DNA from: Siphonodentalium dalli
Lineage: Eukaryota > Mollusca > Scaphopoda > Gadilida > Siphonodentaliidae
Direction of reading: 5' to 3'
Length of the DNA stretch: 64,000 nt
Assembly (NCBI GenBank): GCA_032622095.1
Contig: CP136068.1
Coordinates: forward strand, 123,821,989 to 123,885,988
Shown: piece by piece, positions 45,431 to 56,943 of the stretch
Numbering within the stretch: position 1 is the stretch's first letter
How the letters are laid out: every line of letters starts with the position of its first letter
Notes under the pieces: generated by a model
The model's input: the letters and a program-made list of their open reading frames with translations, nothing else
What the model was told of the DNA's origin: nothing
Databases searched by the model: none
Made by a program: the position numbers and the translations under genes

Positions 45431-45960
45431 TCACCGTTGTTCTACTTAATTGGTCAAGGGGACGAGAAATTGCAAGTTGTCCTATTTGAACCTATCTGGG
45501 CGGCGGTCATTTTGGATCGGGTGGTGCGAAAGGGTGAATATTTAGATTGGCTTGGGGCAACCATACAGCTTTGTTTGAACTAAATCGGTAATAAAAAGGC
45601 CAAGAAATGGCATGGGTGCCCTATTGTGGGGTGTCCCCAAGCCAATCTAAATATTCACCCCTTTCAACCGTGTTTTACCTAAATCGCCCAAGGGGCCGAG
45701 AAATGACAATGTGCCCTGTTTGAACCTTTCTGTGCGGCAGCTATTTTGGATCGGGTGGGGCGAATATTTAGATTGGCTTGGGGCCACCATACAGCTTTGT
45801 TTGAACTAAATAGGTTAAAAAAAAAGTCAGAGAAATGTCATGGGTGCCCAATTTGAACCATTCTGGACGACTGCCATATTGGATCGAGTGGGATGAAAGG
45901 ATGAATATATAGATTGACTTGGAGGGGGGGGGGGGGGCACCCTACAACTCCCTTTATTTG
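45431..45960 (-). repeat. About 130-bp array, locus 2, inverted part
   Basis: The same unit in opposite orientation (cattttggatcgggtgg, gaatatttagattggcttgg, cgagaaatg). The array is therefore a large diverged inverted repeat with its switch point near 45430. Confidence 0.85.
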
Positions 45961-46014
45961 ACCATGTCGGTCAAGTGGCCGAGAAATTGCAAGGCAAATA
46001 TATATATTGACCAC

Positions 46015-46455
46015 CAATCCAGGCAAAGCGGGACAGGCTCGGGCAAAGCGGGACAATGTCCCGCTTTGCCTGTCCCACTTTGCCCGAAATGACCATATCT
46101 ATGACGCATGTATTGACAGTTTACAGAGACATAATTATTTAATTTTGTGTTATTGTTAGGTGAGGTAAGTTGGTAGGCTATCAATAGGTAATGATTCTGC
46201 GGTGAAAGCAACGAACGGAAATTAGTGAAACTATGGTACTTATTGTTCAGAAAAATCGAATTTTGCACCACAAAAGTAGCCTGGTGATCTCTTCTAAACT
46301 CGAGTGACTCTCCAAACAAATTGCGCGCTGAAATTAGTCACAACTGACGTCATCTAACGTTATTAAGATTCCCGGGAAATGCGCGGCATGTTTCAGGCAT
46401 GTTATGCCATTGTCCCGCTTTGCCCGGGTGTCCCACTTTGCCCGGGTCTCCCCTA
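46015..46455 (-). mobile_element. Element with gggcaaagcgggaca repeats, right end
   Basis: At 46020-46090 the motif ggcaaagcgggaca occurs twice and then inverted (tgtcccgctttgcc, tgtcccactttgccc). At 46412-46455 it ends tttgcccgggtctcccc, the inverse of the terminus at 29698. About 330 bp of unique DNA separates them. It is probably a DNA element bounded by these motifs. Confidence 0.6.
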
Positions 46456-46840
46456 TGGGTGAAGGTTATCACTATAATAGCGCGTTATCGTGGCGGATAC
46501 GTCTAGGTCAAGGACAAACAAAATATTCCACAACAAGTCGGTGAAGGTTATCGTAGTATAGGCTATGTATTCGGGTAGGCGGTTTGACTGCCTAAACCAT
46601 AAGCGCCTGATCATGAGCTATCAAGGTGGGGTTACAGGTCACGCCGCGTGGGTGTATATGGATGAAGGTTATCACGAGAATAGCGCCTCATTATCGCGGG
46701 TATGTCTAGGTTTTTTGGCAAAGAACAGATTCCACTAGTATAGGCTACGTATTCGGGTAGATGGTTTGATTTTGATTTGCTCAGGTCCTGATCCTGAGCT
46801 ATCAAGGTGGGGTTAGAGGTCACGCCGCGCTATGTGTTGT
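46456..46840 (+). repeat. Module C tandem, about 180-bp units
   Basis: Two units share gaaggttatcac, gcgcct, attatcgc, attcgggtag, gagctatcaaggtggggtta and ggtcacgccgcg. The related single unit at 29610 adjoins the same element end, on the other side. Confidence 0.8.
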
Positions 46841-47778
46841 CACTAATGAGATTTCGGATGAAAGTTATTACCAGAATAGCGCCTGAGTATCGCTTGTTAA
46901 TCACGAGGAGGACACATAGCGCGTGAGGGTCGCGGGTAATAGCGGTAAACAATGCGTGTATGTCTAAACGATATATATCCCTCGCGTTTACCAGAGAACT
47001 TATCGCCTATCAATGTAATACAAGAAAACTAAGATGCATGCATCAGGTCACCCATGAACAATTTAGCAATAGAATAATTCAGTTCGGTTGCGGTTTCACA
47101 ACGTTACAACTGACATACGATTACACAAGACACACCTTGAATGTGGAAGTGTGTAAGAGTGAATATTAATGTTCTAAATCCCATGTTTCAACTTTAGTTG
47201 TGATTGGGGGGGGGGGGGTCGTACTTTATTAACACGCAAGTAGTGTAATTAAGTACGGGTAATTAGAAGTAACAAATCGTTTAGTTTCTATCGTATGGAC
47301 TGAAAGGGTGAGCAGATTGTTGGTGATGAATGTTCTCGTTAGCTGTCAATATAATATGCATATTTGCCCCGTTACGTTTATACACTGTAGCATTGGCGGG
47401 CCAAAGTGTGTTGACATTTAATTGTTTGGTTCATTAATAACAGATCAGCGGGGATTTGTCGTGAAAACGTACACGTATACGTGGAAATATGCTACGGTTA
47501 CCGTTAAATTAATGGTTGTTCTATTACACCACCGTGTATACTATAGGTATATTATATAGGGACGTGTGCTCAATTTTGGTGTGGACCGATGATCGAAAAA
47601 ACAAAATCAGAGGTAAATGTCGCAGGCCGGAGGGCCATTTTTTCAATAATTTTTAAAGAAATTGAGCAGTTGCAGCAAAAAAGGGTGTACAATTGGCAAA
47701 TGATGAGGGGCGGTGTGACGTGTAGATTAGATATGCAATTTGGAGATTATTGGATGAGGGATGTTATATTAATTATAT
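46841..47778. other. No recognised gene
   Basis: I looked here for the missing HACL1 exons and found none. The plus-strand frame 47589-47888 is partly inside repeat family A and is unrecognised. A g-run lies at about 47207. Confidence 0.4.
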
Positions 47779-48269
47779 TAAAGGGACGAGAGGGCTTAGT
47801 TGTCGAAAATATTTGTTCCAAACACCGTAAACAGATAAATATTAAAACGCATACATTTTGGTTCAAATATACGATCACTATCCCTTAAACATCATGCTTA
47901 CATAAAGACCTACTATATTTTACCTAAACAAGAGTCTGATTGTGTTATAGAAGGCAGCATAATGCTACTGGCTAATCACACACAAATGGTATAAACGCTC
48001 TTTATTATTTCCAAATAAGGAATTGATCAACAAAGAACGCTCTTTATGTTTACCATCATAATATAAAGAAACACCAGGAAAGTAACTTTTTATGCTTTGT
48101 TTACATAACAGTCGGCAAATTTACGACTATAACATAATGTTTATGAGATATTTCTCATTTGTATATTAACAAAGTCTGTCTATATTTGAATATTATTTCG
48201 TTTGTAGCGGTTTTTGACAGGTGGAAATATGTTCACATGATACCCACCAAAGGCCTTCATACCTTTAAG
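47779..48269 (+). repeat. Dispersed repeat family A, copy 2
   Basis: Same element as 799-1300; see shared motifs there. Its 5' part overlaps a 99-codon frame that the other copy does not keep, so that frame is not a conserved gene. Confidence 0.8.
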
Positions 48270-48417
48270 GTATACTACAACTGTTTTTCTTTTCAATAGC
48301 AGAATACAGAATGCTATTAAGAAGTGACACAAAACACAGAACATTTGATTTAATTATAAGTATTAAGCAGTGAGAGATATGTGAGTCGAGGAAACCAGTA
48401 ACGAAAGGCAATATTAA

Positions 48418-48505
48418 CATGATTTCTGTCAGAGAATAATTGTTTACGTTCCAATAAATATGTACTGGAAACAAACTGCTCTGTACCAGACTTTCATAAA
48501 CACAA
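48418..48505 (+). repeat. Dispersed repeat family B, copy 2
   Basis: Counterpart of 10568-10665. Confidence 0.7.
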
Positions 48506-48584
48506 ATTATGTATTAATGATCATTAATGGTGAAACGACATATTTCGTTCTTTAATGTCTCAAATGAAAGTGTCAATGACACTG

Positions 48585-50510
48585 TAGCTCAACTTTGAGA
48601 AGAAGTTAAATGTGTGTGATGAGCAATGAATGGAAAGATTTAGAATTGAATTTGGAAATCCAAGATGGCCGCTGGCAGCCATGTTTTTTTTGTCGGAATG
48701 TCCCCAAAATGACTCATTCTCATCTACATTCCAATTTCAACAGCCATGAAAAATTTCATGATGATCAGACGAAAGGTACGACCTGTAGCCCGTGCTAAAG
48801 GATTTAGTCATACAAAGAATAAAATCCAAGATGGCTGCTGGCGGCCATGTTTTTTGGCCGAAAGACCCAATAATGACTCGTTCCCATCTACATGTCACTA
48901 TTAACATTCTTGACAAATTTTATGATGATCAGACTAAAAGTACGACCTGTAGCCTGTGATAAAGAATTTAGTCATACAAAGAGTAAAATCCAAGATGGCT
49001 GCTGGCGGCCATGTTTTTGGGTCAAATGATCCCAAAATGACTCGTTCCCATCTACATGTCATTATTAACATTCTTGACCAATTTTATGATGATCAGACAG
49101 AAAGTACGACCTGTAGCCCGTACTAAAGAATTTAGTCATACAAAGAGTAAAATCCAAGATGGCTGCTGGCGGCCATGTTTTTTTGGCCGAATAACCCCAA
49201 AATTACTCGTTCCCATCTACATGTCAATATTATCATCCATGACAAATTTCATGATGATCAGACGAACAGTACGACCTGTGGACCGTGCTAATGGATTAAA
49301 TTTTGAAATCCAAGATGGCCACTGGCGGCCATGTTTTTTGTCTGAATGACCCCAAAATGACTTGTTCCCATCTACATTCCAATTTCAACAGCCATGACAA
49401 ATTTTATGATGATCAAACTAAAGGTACGACCTGTAGCCTGTGCTAAAGGATTTAGTCATACAAAGAGTAAAATCCAAGATGGCTGCTGGCGGCCATGTTT
49501 ATTGACCGAATAACCCCAAAATGACTCGTTCCCATCTACATGTCATTATTAACATTTATGACAAATTTTATGATGATCAGACTAAAAGTACGACCTGTAG
49601 CCCGTGCTAAAGAATTTAGTCATACAAAGAGTAAAATCCAAGATGGCTGCTGGCGGCCATGTTTTTGGGTCGAATGACCCCAAAATTACTCGTTCCCATC
49701 TACATGTCATTGTTAATATCCATGACAAATTTTATGTTGATCAGACAGAAGGTACGACCGGCATCCCGTGCTAAAGAATTTAGTCATACAAAGAGTAAAA
49801 TCCAAGATGGCTGCTGGCGGCCATGTTTTTTGGCCGAATAACCCCAAAATTACTCGTTCCCATCTACATGTCAATATTATCATCCATGACAAATTTCATG
49901 ATGATCAGACGAACAGTACGACCTGTGGCCCGTGCTAATGGATTAAATTTTTAAATCCAAGATGGCCACTGGCGGCCATGTTTTTGTCCGAATGACCCCA
50001 AAATGACTCGTTCCCATCTAAATTCCAATTTCAACAACAGCCATGACAAATTTTATGATGATCAGACTAAAGGTACGACCCGTAGCCCGTGCTAAAGATT
50101 TAGTCATACAAAGAGTAAAATCCAAAATGGCTGCTGGCGGCCATATTTTTTGGCCGAATGACCCCAAAATGACTCGTTCCCATCTATATGTCATTATTAA
50201 CATTCTTGACAAATTTCATGATGATCAGACAAACAGTACGACCTGCAGCCCGTGCTAATGGATTGAATTTTGAAATCCAATATGGCCACTGGCGGCCATG
50301 TTTTTTTTCCCGAATGATCCCAAAATTAGTTATTCTGGTCTAAATGTTGTCAACAGCTATGACAAATTTCATAATGATCCGACCAAAGGTACGACCTGTA
50401 GCCTGCATTGTTGACGCCTTACGTACACACATACACACGGACGACAAAGCCATGGCAATAGCTCAAACTTTTCAAAGTAAAGTTGAGCTAAAAATAGGGG
50501 TGGGGATGTT
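48585..50510 (+). repeat. About 160-bp tandem array of 11 units within short inverted ends
   Basis: Each unit reads aatccaagatggctgctggc, ggccatgttttttggccgaa, gaccccaaaatgactcgttc, ccatctacatgtcatt and gatgatcagac plus acgacctgtagcccgtgcta. Unit starts are near 48660, 48828, 48990, 49152, 49307, 49470, 49636, 49799, 49955, 50122 and 50274. Two unit types alternate (with and without the catacaaagagtaaaatcc ending), so there is higher-order structure. tagctcaacttt at 48586 and aaagttgagcta near 50490 may be the inverted termini of the enclosing element. One inverted unit is inside the element at 36582-37135. Confidence 0.88.
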
Positions 50511-51111
50511 TGGATCTCTAGTTTAACGACATTTTTCGGTCTTTGTAATTTAACGACATTTTCGGTCTTTAACAGTTTAATCGGGGCCCCCGGTGGTCCA
50601 GTCGGTAGAGTGCCAGGTGGATTACGTCGTCCCAGGCCGTCCAGCGCTGACGAAGCTGGTTCGAACCCCACCATAGGGAGGGTGACCGGTTCGTGTATCT
50701 GGGCAAGTTTATCAATTGCTTTCCGGGGGTCGGTGGTTTCTACACGCAGTGGAACAACTTCCCGGTGAAATTGAGCCTGTGCGTGGTCTTTCCTCCACCC
50801 GTAAAATTGACAACGTCGTGTGTGGCATGGCGGCTAGAATGACGATAAACCCTAATAAACAACAGCAACAACAATTAATAGTTTAATGACATTTTTCGGT
50901 CTTTATAATATCTCAAGATATAGGGGGTATTTGGATCTCTAGTTTAACGACATTTTTCGGTCTTTATAGTTTAACGACATTTTTCGGTCTTTAATATCTC
51001 AAGATAGAGGGGCCCTTAGGGGGTATTTGGATCTCTAGTTTAACGACATTTTTCGGTCTTTAATATCTCAAGATAGAGGGGCCCTTAGGGGGTATTTGGA
51101 TCTCTAGTTAA
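50511..51111 (+). repeat. Tandem repeat with tttaacgacatttttcggtc units
   Basis: Units of the form ggatctctagtttaacgaca, tttttcggtcttt, aatatctcaagatagagggg and cccttagggggtatt, in short and long versions. It is interrupted by a SINE at 50582-50879 and by the TIR element at 51112-52183, after which cgacatttttcggtctttg resumes. Confidence 0.88.
50582..50879 (+). mobile_element. tRNA-derived SINE
   Basis: The head begins ggggcccccggtggtccagt and contains an A box (ggtccagtcggtagagtg) and a perfect B box (ggttcgaacccc) of an RNA polymerase III promoter. The roughly 200-bp body is unrelated to tRNA (tgtgcgtggtctttcctcc, gtgtggcatggcggctagaa). It ends in a caa repeat tail (aacaacagcaacaacaa). agtttaat at 50574-50581 and 50880-50887 may be the target duplication, although the host repeat also contains a similar motif. 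SINEs are transcribed by Pol III and mobilised by a LINE. Confidence 0.88.
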
Positions 51112-52183
51112 AACCCCTGTCACACTCAGGCCGGCGCTTGCATTACGCTGCAAAAGTACCAAAATATGAGTAACACGCAGGAGGAGCGCCGAAAACTGTC
51201 CAAAATTGTCAAACTTTTAAAACAAAGTATGCTCCTATTGCGTTCCTACTTTGTCAAGTCTCACGCTCTTATTGCGTTCAAGTCACTGTCATTGTGATGC
51301 TAGTACGTTCTCAATACGTTTGCAAAACGTTCTTTGCGCGGGCGCGGAGAGTATAAATAGCGTCTCCTGCGTTCTCCAGTCGTAGTTTGTGGGGAATATT
51401 CCCAATAATCCGCAATAGATTAGCTGTCCGATTAAATCACTGTCACACTCCGCTGCGATCATGCCGGCGCTTGCATTGCGCTGTAAAAATTATCAAAGCG
51501 CCGAGCAAAGCGCACTAAGGTATCCAAGAACCGATTGGTGAAGCAGTAACGTCGCAGTTGACACTGGCTAGGACGGGAGAGGGTCCCCGTGATCGCCTCT
51601 GAGCGCCAGAGCGCCGCGCTTGTTTTGTGCATGCACAAAACAAGCGCAGAGGTTCGCCGTTCTGACCAGGCGCAGTACCGTCGCCACGACAGCGCAACGC
51701 GAACGACATGAGCGCCCCGTTGACGTAGCAAGGACGGATACAAGCTACTCGTGGTCGCAGCAAGAATTCCTCTACAACTGCAGTAAGCTTACTACGCCTT
51801 GGTCAGAACGCCTAGACTCTGCGCTTGTTTGTGCATGCACAAAACAAGAGCGGCGCTCTGACAGCGCAAAGCGAGAAACATGAGCGCCCCGTTGACGTAG
51901 CAAGGACGGATACAAGCTACTCGTGGTCACAGCAAGAATTCCTCTGCAACTGCAGTAAGCTTACTACGCCTTGGTCAGAACGCAGAGCCTCTGCGCTTGT
52001 TTTGTGTATGCACAAAACAAGCGCGGCGCTCTGGTGCCTATGGGCGACCATGGAGACACTCGCCCGTTGTAGCCAGTGTCCACTGCGTCACTAATCGGTT
52101 CTTGGAGACCTTGGTGCGTTTAGGTGTGCGCTTTGATACTTTTGCAGCGCAATGCAAGCGCCGACCTGAGTGTGACAGGGGCT
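51112..52183. mobile_element. 1.07-kb TIR element flanked by TTAA, G+C-rich
   Basis: The left TIR aacccctgtcacactcaggc continues cggcgcttgcatt, and the right end is its inverse (caatgcaagcgcc, then tgagtgtgacagggg). TTAA at 51108-51111 and 52184-52187 fits piggyBac or Kolobok target choice (inference). A second inner copy of the TIR lies at about 51443-51500. The interior has two direct copies of cgccccgttgacgtagcaag with ctgcagtaagcttactacgc (51715-51805 and 51885-51975), and three gcgcttgttttgtgcatgca palindromes (51616, about 51820, about 51996). The long frames on both strands reflect high G+C and are not recognised as transposase. Confidence 0.8.
51352..51359 (+). promoter_or_regulatory. 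TATA box inside the TTAA-flanked element
   Basis: gagtataaatagcgtc is an ideal TATA context, followed about 28 bp later by ctccagtcgtag, which resembles an initiator. Upstream DNA is G+C-rich (gcgcgggcgcgg). It may drive transcription through the inner palindromes. Confidence 0.5.
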
Positions 52184-52304
52184 TTAACGACATTTTTCGG
52201 TCTTTGATAGCAAAATGGAAGAAGTACATATTTGGAAGAAGTGTGGCCCTAAAAAGGAAAGTTGTTTGGTGGTCTTGAAATGCAGTTTTTCTTAACAGTC
52301 TTCC

Positions 52305-52470
52305 TTGATTAAAGTGATGTGAAACACTCCGGCAGACACCGGGCAGAGTGATCAAATAAATAGAAATTAAGAATAATCTTTCTCAAAGTAGTTATTTGTT
52401 ACGAATATTAATCCAAATGGATGTTACACAACGTCATTCTTATATATTAGTTAAATGCAATGACTCTCGA
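52305..52470 (+). repeat. Dispersed repeat family D, copy 1
   Basis: gattaaagtgatgtgaaaca, gtgatcaaat and acacaacgtcattcttatat match 61570-61686 (attaaagtgatgtggaacaa, gtgatcaaat, acgcaacgtcattcttatat). Confidence 0.75.
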
Positions 52471-52934
52471 TGGCAAAATGATTTTTGTTTAATTACAGCC
52501 GATAGTTGCGCCCCGAATCGAGATGTAAATATTTACAATTTGGAGTAGTTCAGACGATGTTCTATATGAAGTGGTGTGGTAGATCTTTTTGGAAATTTTC
52601 AGTGATGTTAGTAGAATGATAACATTCCCCACGTTGGAAAAGTGCCTGAGCACTAACTTATCAATTTCTCGCTCTCGAAAAAGTCCATAATATGTCTTTA
52701 AACATATATATAAATCTCCGAAAACAAAATTCTAAAGCATTTAACGATTTGCTATATTTCCAGGGCATATATTTCATCTGATTTTGCGAGAATCCATATA
52801 TACTTTTTCACGAGAATCCAGGGTAATTTGCGAGAATCTAGAATTGGATTCTCGCCGAAATATAAGCCCAGATTTCACTCTGAAGTGTGCCTAAATGGCA
52901 TAAATTGTTCCGTGGTTCCCATGTTCGCTATAAA

Positions 52935-54050
52935 CTAGCTTGAAATTGGCAAACCAATGAATTTTTTTTCTTCAGAAAATTTACATTTTTATGACTCGCG
53001 ACATAATTGTCACCAATAAAAACAAATTTGATTCATCGTGGAAGTTAGTCGGCGACTATAAATAATGTCACCATTCAACTGAATGTTGTTGAATTCTATT
53101 GAGATGTGGAGCAGACAATATATTGGGAGGCTCCATAGCATGAGGCCCCCACCCCCTTTTTCGTACGCCGTATTCCATGCCCTGTTATGAGGTACGCCGT
53201 ATTCCGGCCCCTCTGTTAGGAGGTATTCGGTATTCCAAAAATACCGGTATTCGTACGCCGACCTTCCAAAAAATGAAGTTTTCATATATTTTTATGTATT
53301 CCATATGGCTGTTAACTGGTATTCCGTATTCCAACTTCTGTGTTAAGTGGTATTCCGTATTCCATGGGGGTGGGGTGGGGGCCTCTAGCATCCGCTCCTC
53401 AATCCTTACCAGATGTCAGTAGAAGTTTCCCATTTCATTATTCCAGTTCTTTAGCAATCTTAATCATTATATGTAATGCCCTGACCATGCTTAATACTAG
53501 CTTGAAATTGGCGAAACAATGAATTTTTTTTCGTCAGAAAATTTACATTTTTATGACTCGCGACATAATTGTCACCAATAAAAATAAATTTGATTCATCG
53601 TGGAAGTTAGTCCGTGACTATAAATAATGTCACCATTCAACTGAATGTTGTTGAGCATATTTCAACCAATTTTGGAAGTTTAAATGAATATTTTATTCAC
53701 ACTCAAAGTAAAATTGACAAATTTCAGGATTTTAGCCTGCTTCGTTGGGACAAAATATTTGTTGTGCACACTGAAGGAACGTCTACCATATTTTATGACT
53801 CGCGACATAATTGTCACCAATAAAAACAAATTTGATTCATCGTGGAAGTTAGTCGGTGACTATAAATAATGTCACCATTCAACTGAATGTTGTTGAGCAT
53901 ATTTCAACCAATTTTGGAAGTTTAAATGAATATTTTATTCACACTCAAACTTTCAAAGTAAAATTGACAAATTTCAGGATTTTAGCCTGCTTCGTTGGGA
54001 CCAAATATTTGTTGTGCACACTGAAGGAACGTCTACTCGATAGGCCAGAT
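52935..54050 (+). repeat. Triplicated segment of about 260-290 bp
   Basis: Copies at 52935-53095 (partial), 53501-53790 and 53791-54050 share ttttatgactcgcgacataa, ttgattcatcgtggaagtta, gactataaataatgtcacc and ttgaccgattttagcctgc-like stretches. The first copy is cut by a MITE at 53142. The last two are almost identical and head to tail. Short frames in them are duplicates and unrecognised. Confidence 0.85.
53142..53384. mobile_element. 243-bp MITE, TIR gaggcccccaccccc, 6-bp target duplication
   Basis: The ends gaggcccccaccccc and gggggtggggtgggggcctc are inverse. The direct repeat tagcat flanks it at 53136-53141 and 53385-53390. The interior consists of repeated gtattccgtattcca motifs. There is no coding. 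Confidence 0.75.
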
Positions 54051-54059
54051 TATGCCCTG

Positions 54060-55900
54060 ACCATGCTATAATTTAGTATAAAGTATTAAACTAGTTTGAA
54101 TTTGGCAAAACTATGAATTTTTTGGTTGAACAAATTTACATGGGAATCTCCATAGAAAACGGTTATATTTCGATAAAAACGAAAGTAATGCGAAATGAAA
54201 GTCGGCACTGGCCAGAATTGTGCAGAATAACAGATGAGTCAAGTTATATGTGAATATTTGACCTCATTCGATTAAATAGTCTCGTATTTAAGGAATCAAT
54301 GGCGCTCGGACATGTGGAAATTTTTTCCGTCGCACTGGGCGTGACTGGCAGACTGTACTCAGGTACTGTACACCACAATCGGAATTGTGAAATGTAAACA
54401 CCCATTACCTTTTGTGAGAATAACACAAGCGCAGACTTGATCAAAGTAATGCAATACACAACAACAAATAGGATAAAACGGATATAAACACGGTATAAGT
54501 GAGAATAAACGTGGAAACAGTTGACAATATTTCTTCGGCAAAACGGAAGCTATAGATTTATGGTCACTAAAAAGTGTACTCCGGCCCCGGCTCGACTCGG
54601 AGAAAATGTGTGAAATACCAAGCAATAATCTTAACATAAAAGTCAGAAATATTTTCATGATCGAACTGCGGACCTGATAATTATCGAAATATGTAGTCGA
54701 AATAATTTTTAATTAGTTAATCACATGATTTAGACATCAACACACTCTTAAAGACGCAATACACCGCCATCTAATGTCGTTATTTAACTGGGTCGGTGTT
54801 TTTTGTTATCAATCGTTCATTGCTTCGTTTTTAGGAAGACCATTGTATCTGTTTTGCGCATGCGCAAGTCACTTTCCATATTTGGAATTTCCATATATGG
54901 GATTTGTGTTAACCTCAATACCGATCGATACCGATCAAGCTACAACATATAACCACGCAATTATCTTAGCATAAAAATAAGATATATTGTAATTTATGCA
55001 ACTACGACCCCGGTAACCCTGATAACTAATAAAATATACCGGCCAATTCATTTTAAGATCGTTATTTCACTTTGCTTTAAGCATAAATACACTCTTAAAC
55101 TCACATAAACGACCCATTGGCGTTAAATTAAATATACTCGGTATTTATTATATTAGTTTTTTATTGCTCAGTATAGAGTTAGACCCTTGACACCTGTCAA
55201 TATATTTGGGCTGAATTCATATGATGCGGTATTATTCCTCGAAATAAACAACAAAGCCGTCGTTATTTCGAAATGTCGTTTGGGCTAACATTTACACAAA
55301 TCCTCCGTGTGTTCTCCTCAATTGACACACAGGTTCTCAGTCGACACACAGGTTATCCCAGAAACAGGTGTGAAATAAACACCCAAGGTTTGGGTGAAAT
55401 GAAATAAAATAGGGTGTGTGTACTAGGGATATAGGTTATCCGCAGTATTTTATCAAGGTATATATTAATACGTGGGTATATAATCGTAAGTATTTGTTAT
55501 TGTCACGGACGTAAACGCACTATTGAAGACTTCCAATAGAATATCTGAGAAATTTCTCGCGCACAAATTCTATATATTTGCCAGGTTATAGTTATTATAA
55601 TAGTGATTATTGTAAGCCTAATAAATCTGATAACAGGAATATACTAATGCACTATACGGTCTGGCAATTCTTTCGCTGGTTCAACAAAGAAACCTCTTCA
55701 ATATTTATCCGGCACCTGAGGGAGGGTGACTTCACCGAGAATCTCTATTAACACACCCAAATATTGATAAAGTGGTATGTCTCCACCCACACCCCTATAT
55801 TTATGTCCAAATACAATAAATGGAACCCAACACAAACAAATAAATAACTAATGTATCAACATTGGCTTTATTCGACACCAAGAATAACAGGTTTATTTCA
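54060..55900. other. No recognised gene
   Basis: AT-rich DNA with short unrecognised frames. It contains tgacacacaggtt duplicates near 55325-55350. It borders the 3' end of the ATPase remnant. Confidence 0.4.
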
Positions 55901-55901
55901 G

Positions 55902-56430
55902 TTATTTATCCATATTGTCATCGTCGTCATCTTGCTCAGAGCCTATATGTTTATCGTTTTTGTCCTTACTTTTATTCCTCATGTACTCCATCAGGAGGGG
56001 TTTATATGTCCTCAATGAAATCCGTTCGGCAGGGAGTATATCATAGCTATCATCTAGCATCTTATACACACGATCCATGATTTTTATATGAGTTTTCCCA
56101 CCACTAACTTCGAGTAAATTTTGTATAAATGCAGCGTATATGTTTAAAAAACGCCTCTCACATTCGGGCCATATCTTCACTTTTGATTTTTCTTCAGCCT
56201 CTTCTTCCGTCAGCCCTTTCTTCATATAGCGTTCAACTAATTCATCTAATTCTGCTTTATTGTCATCTAGGGCCTGTAACCACACATCTTTGAAATAATC
56301 GTTTTATTTTTCAGTCGGAAGTGTTAATATGTGTCTGTCCTGGTCCGGAATTGAATCTATTTTCTTTGTGTCAATTTTCTGTTTTTTATTATTCACCGGT
56401 GCTTTTTCACTTGCTTCTCTTTTCTTCCTA
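55902..56430 (-). pseudogene. C-terminal part of the finger-ATPase gene, broken frame
   Basis: After a frame change near 56430 a second minus-strand frame continues with Lys/Glu-rich sequence to an in-frame TAA near 56300. It then gives 127 open codons (55902-56285) with a helical region (LDELVERYMKKGLTEEEAEE, later LLMEYMRNKSK) and an acidic tail of Asp residues. Relatives of this ATPase have a helical C-terminal region with an acidic end, so this is probably the protein's own C-terminus, separated by one frameshift and one stop. An intron is an alternative explanation. Confidence 0.5.
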
Positions 56431-56943
56431 TCAGAACACCAATTTTATTGTGCCTTTGTACATCATGCTGGGTCTCAAACACGACACCACAATCGTCACA
56501 GCTTGGCATGATACCGTCTTCGCTTTCAGAGTCGTATTCCTGCTCTGACAATAGCCTAGGGTATGTCGTTTCACTGATGTTATCTTTCGTTTGATGCGTT
56601 ATCACCTCGACGGACTCATCAACAGTACTGTTATTTGGTAATATGCTTTCTTCTTTTATACTGGCCTTTGTCAACATTATATTACTGCGCAGTCGCAAAC
56701 TTTCTGGAGTATTCGTTTTTAAGTCAACTACGAGATAACCAAATGGTTGATTGGTAGCTTTATTGAAATGGCACATAAAGTGTTGCGTTTTCTCTGGATA
56801 CATTTGACGAGCTAGAGTCATTACCTGCATTTTATCTGTGGGGTTGTTGAATATAATCAAGTAGTGGCAATTTCTCCGTTGGGTGGGGTCCTTGTTATAG
56901 TACAGAGATTGGTTAATCGCAAAAACGGATATATAAGGATTAA
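56393..56943 (-). pseudogene. Finger-ATPase, second coding block
   Basis: Minus-strand continuation of the ATPase domain after an apparent intron. It encodes NPYISVFAINQSLYYN, then CHYLIIFNNPTDKMQVMTLA, then RQMYPE, then FGYLVVDLKTNTPESLRLRS. These are the strands and arginine-bearing loop after Walker B in viral-type packaging ATPases. Downstream is a Ser/Glu-rich linker and a second zinc-finger-like motif (CDDCGVVFETQHDVQRH). The reading frame is lost shortly after that motif. The block joins the first block in phase 1 through the 502-bp intron. Confidence 0.7.

Noticed and set aside
47589-47888. 99-codon plus-strand frame as a possible missing HACL1 exon
   Set aside because: It shows no match to the HACL1 C-terminus and overlaps a dispersed repeat.
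51459-52355. Open frames on both strands in the TTAA-flanked element
   Set aside because: They come from G+C-rich direct repeats and palindromes; no transposase motif such as a DDE pattern could be seen.
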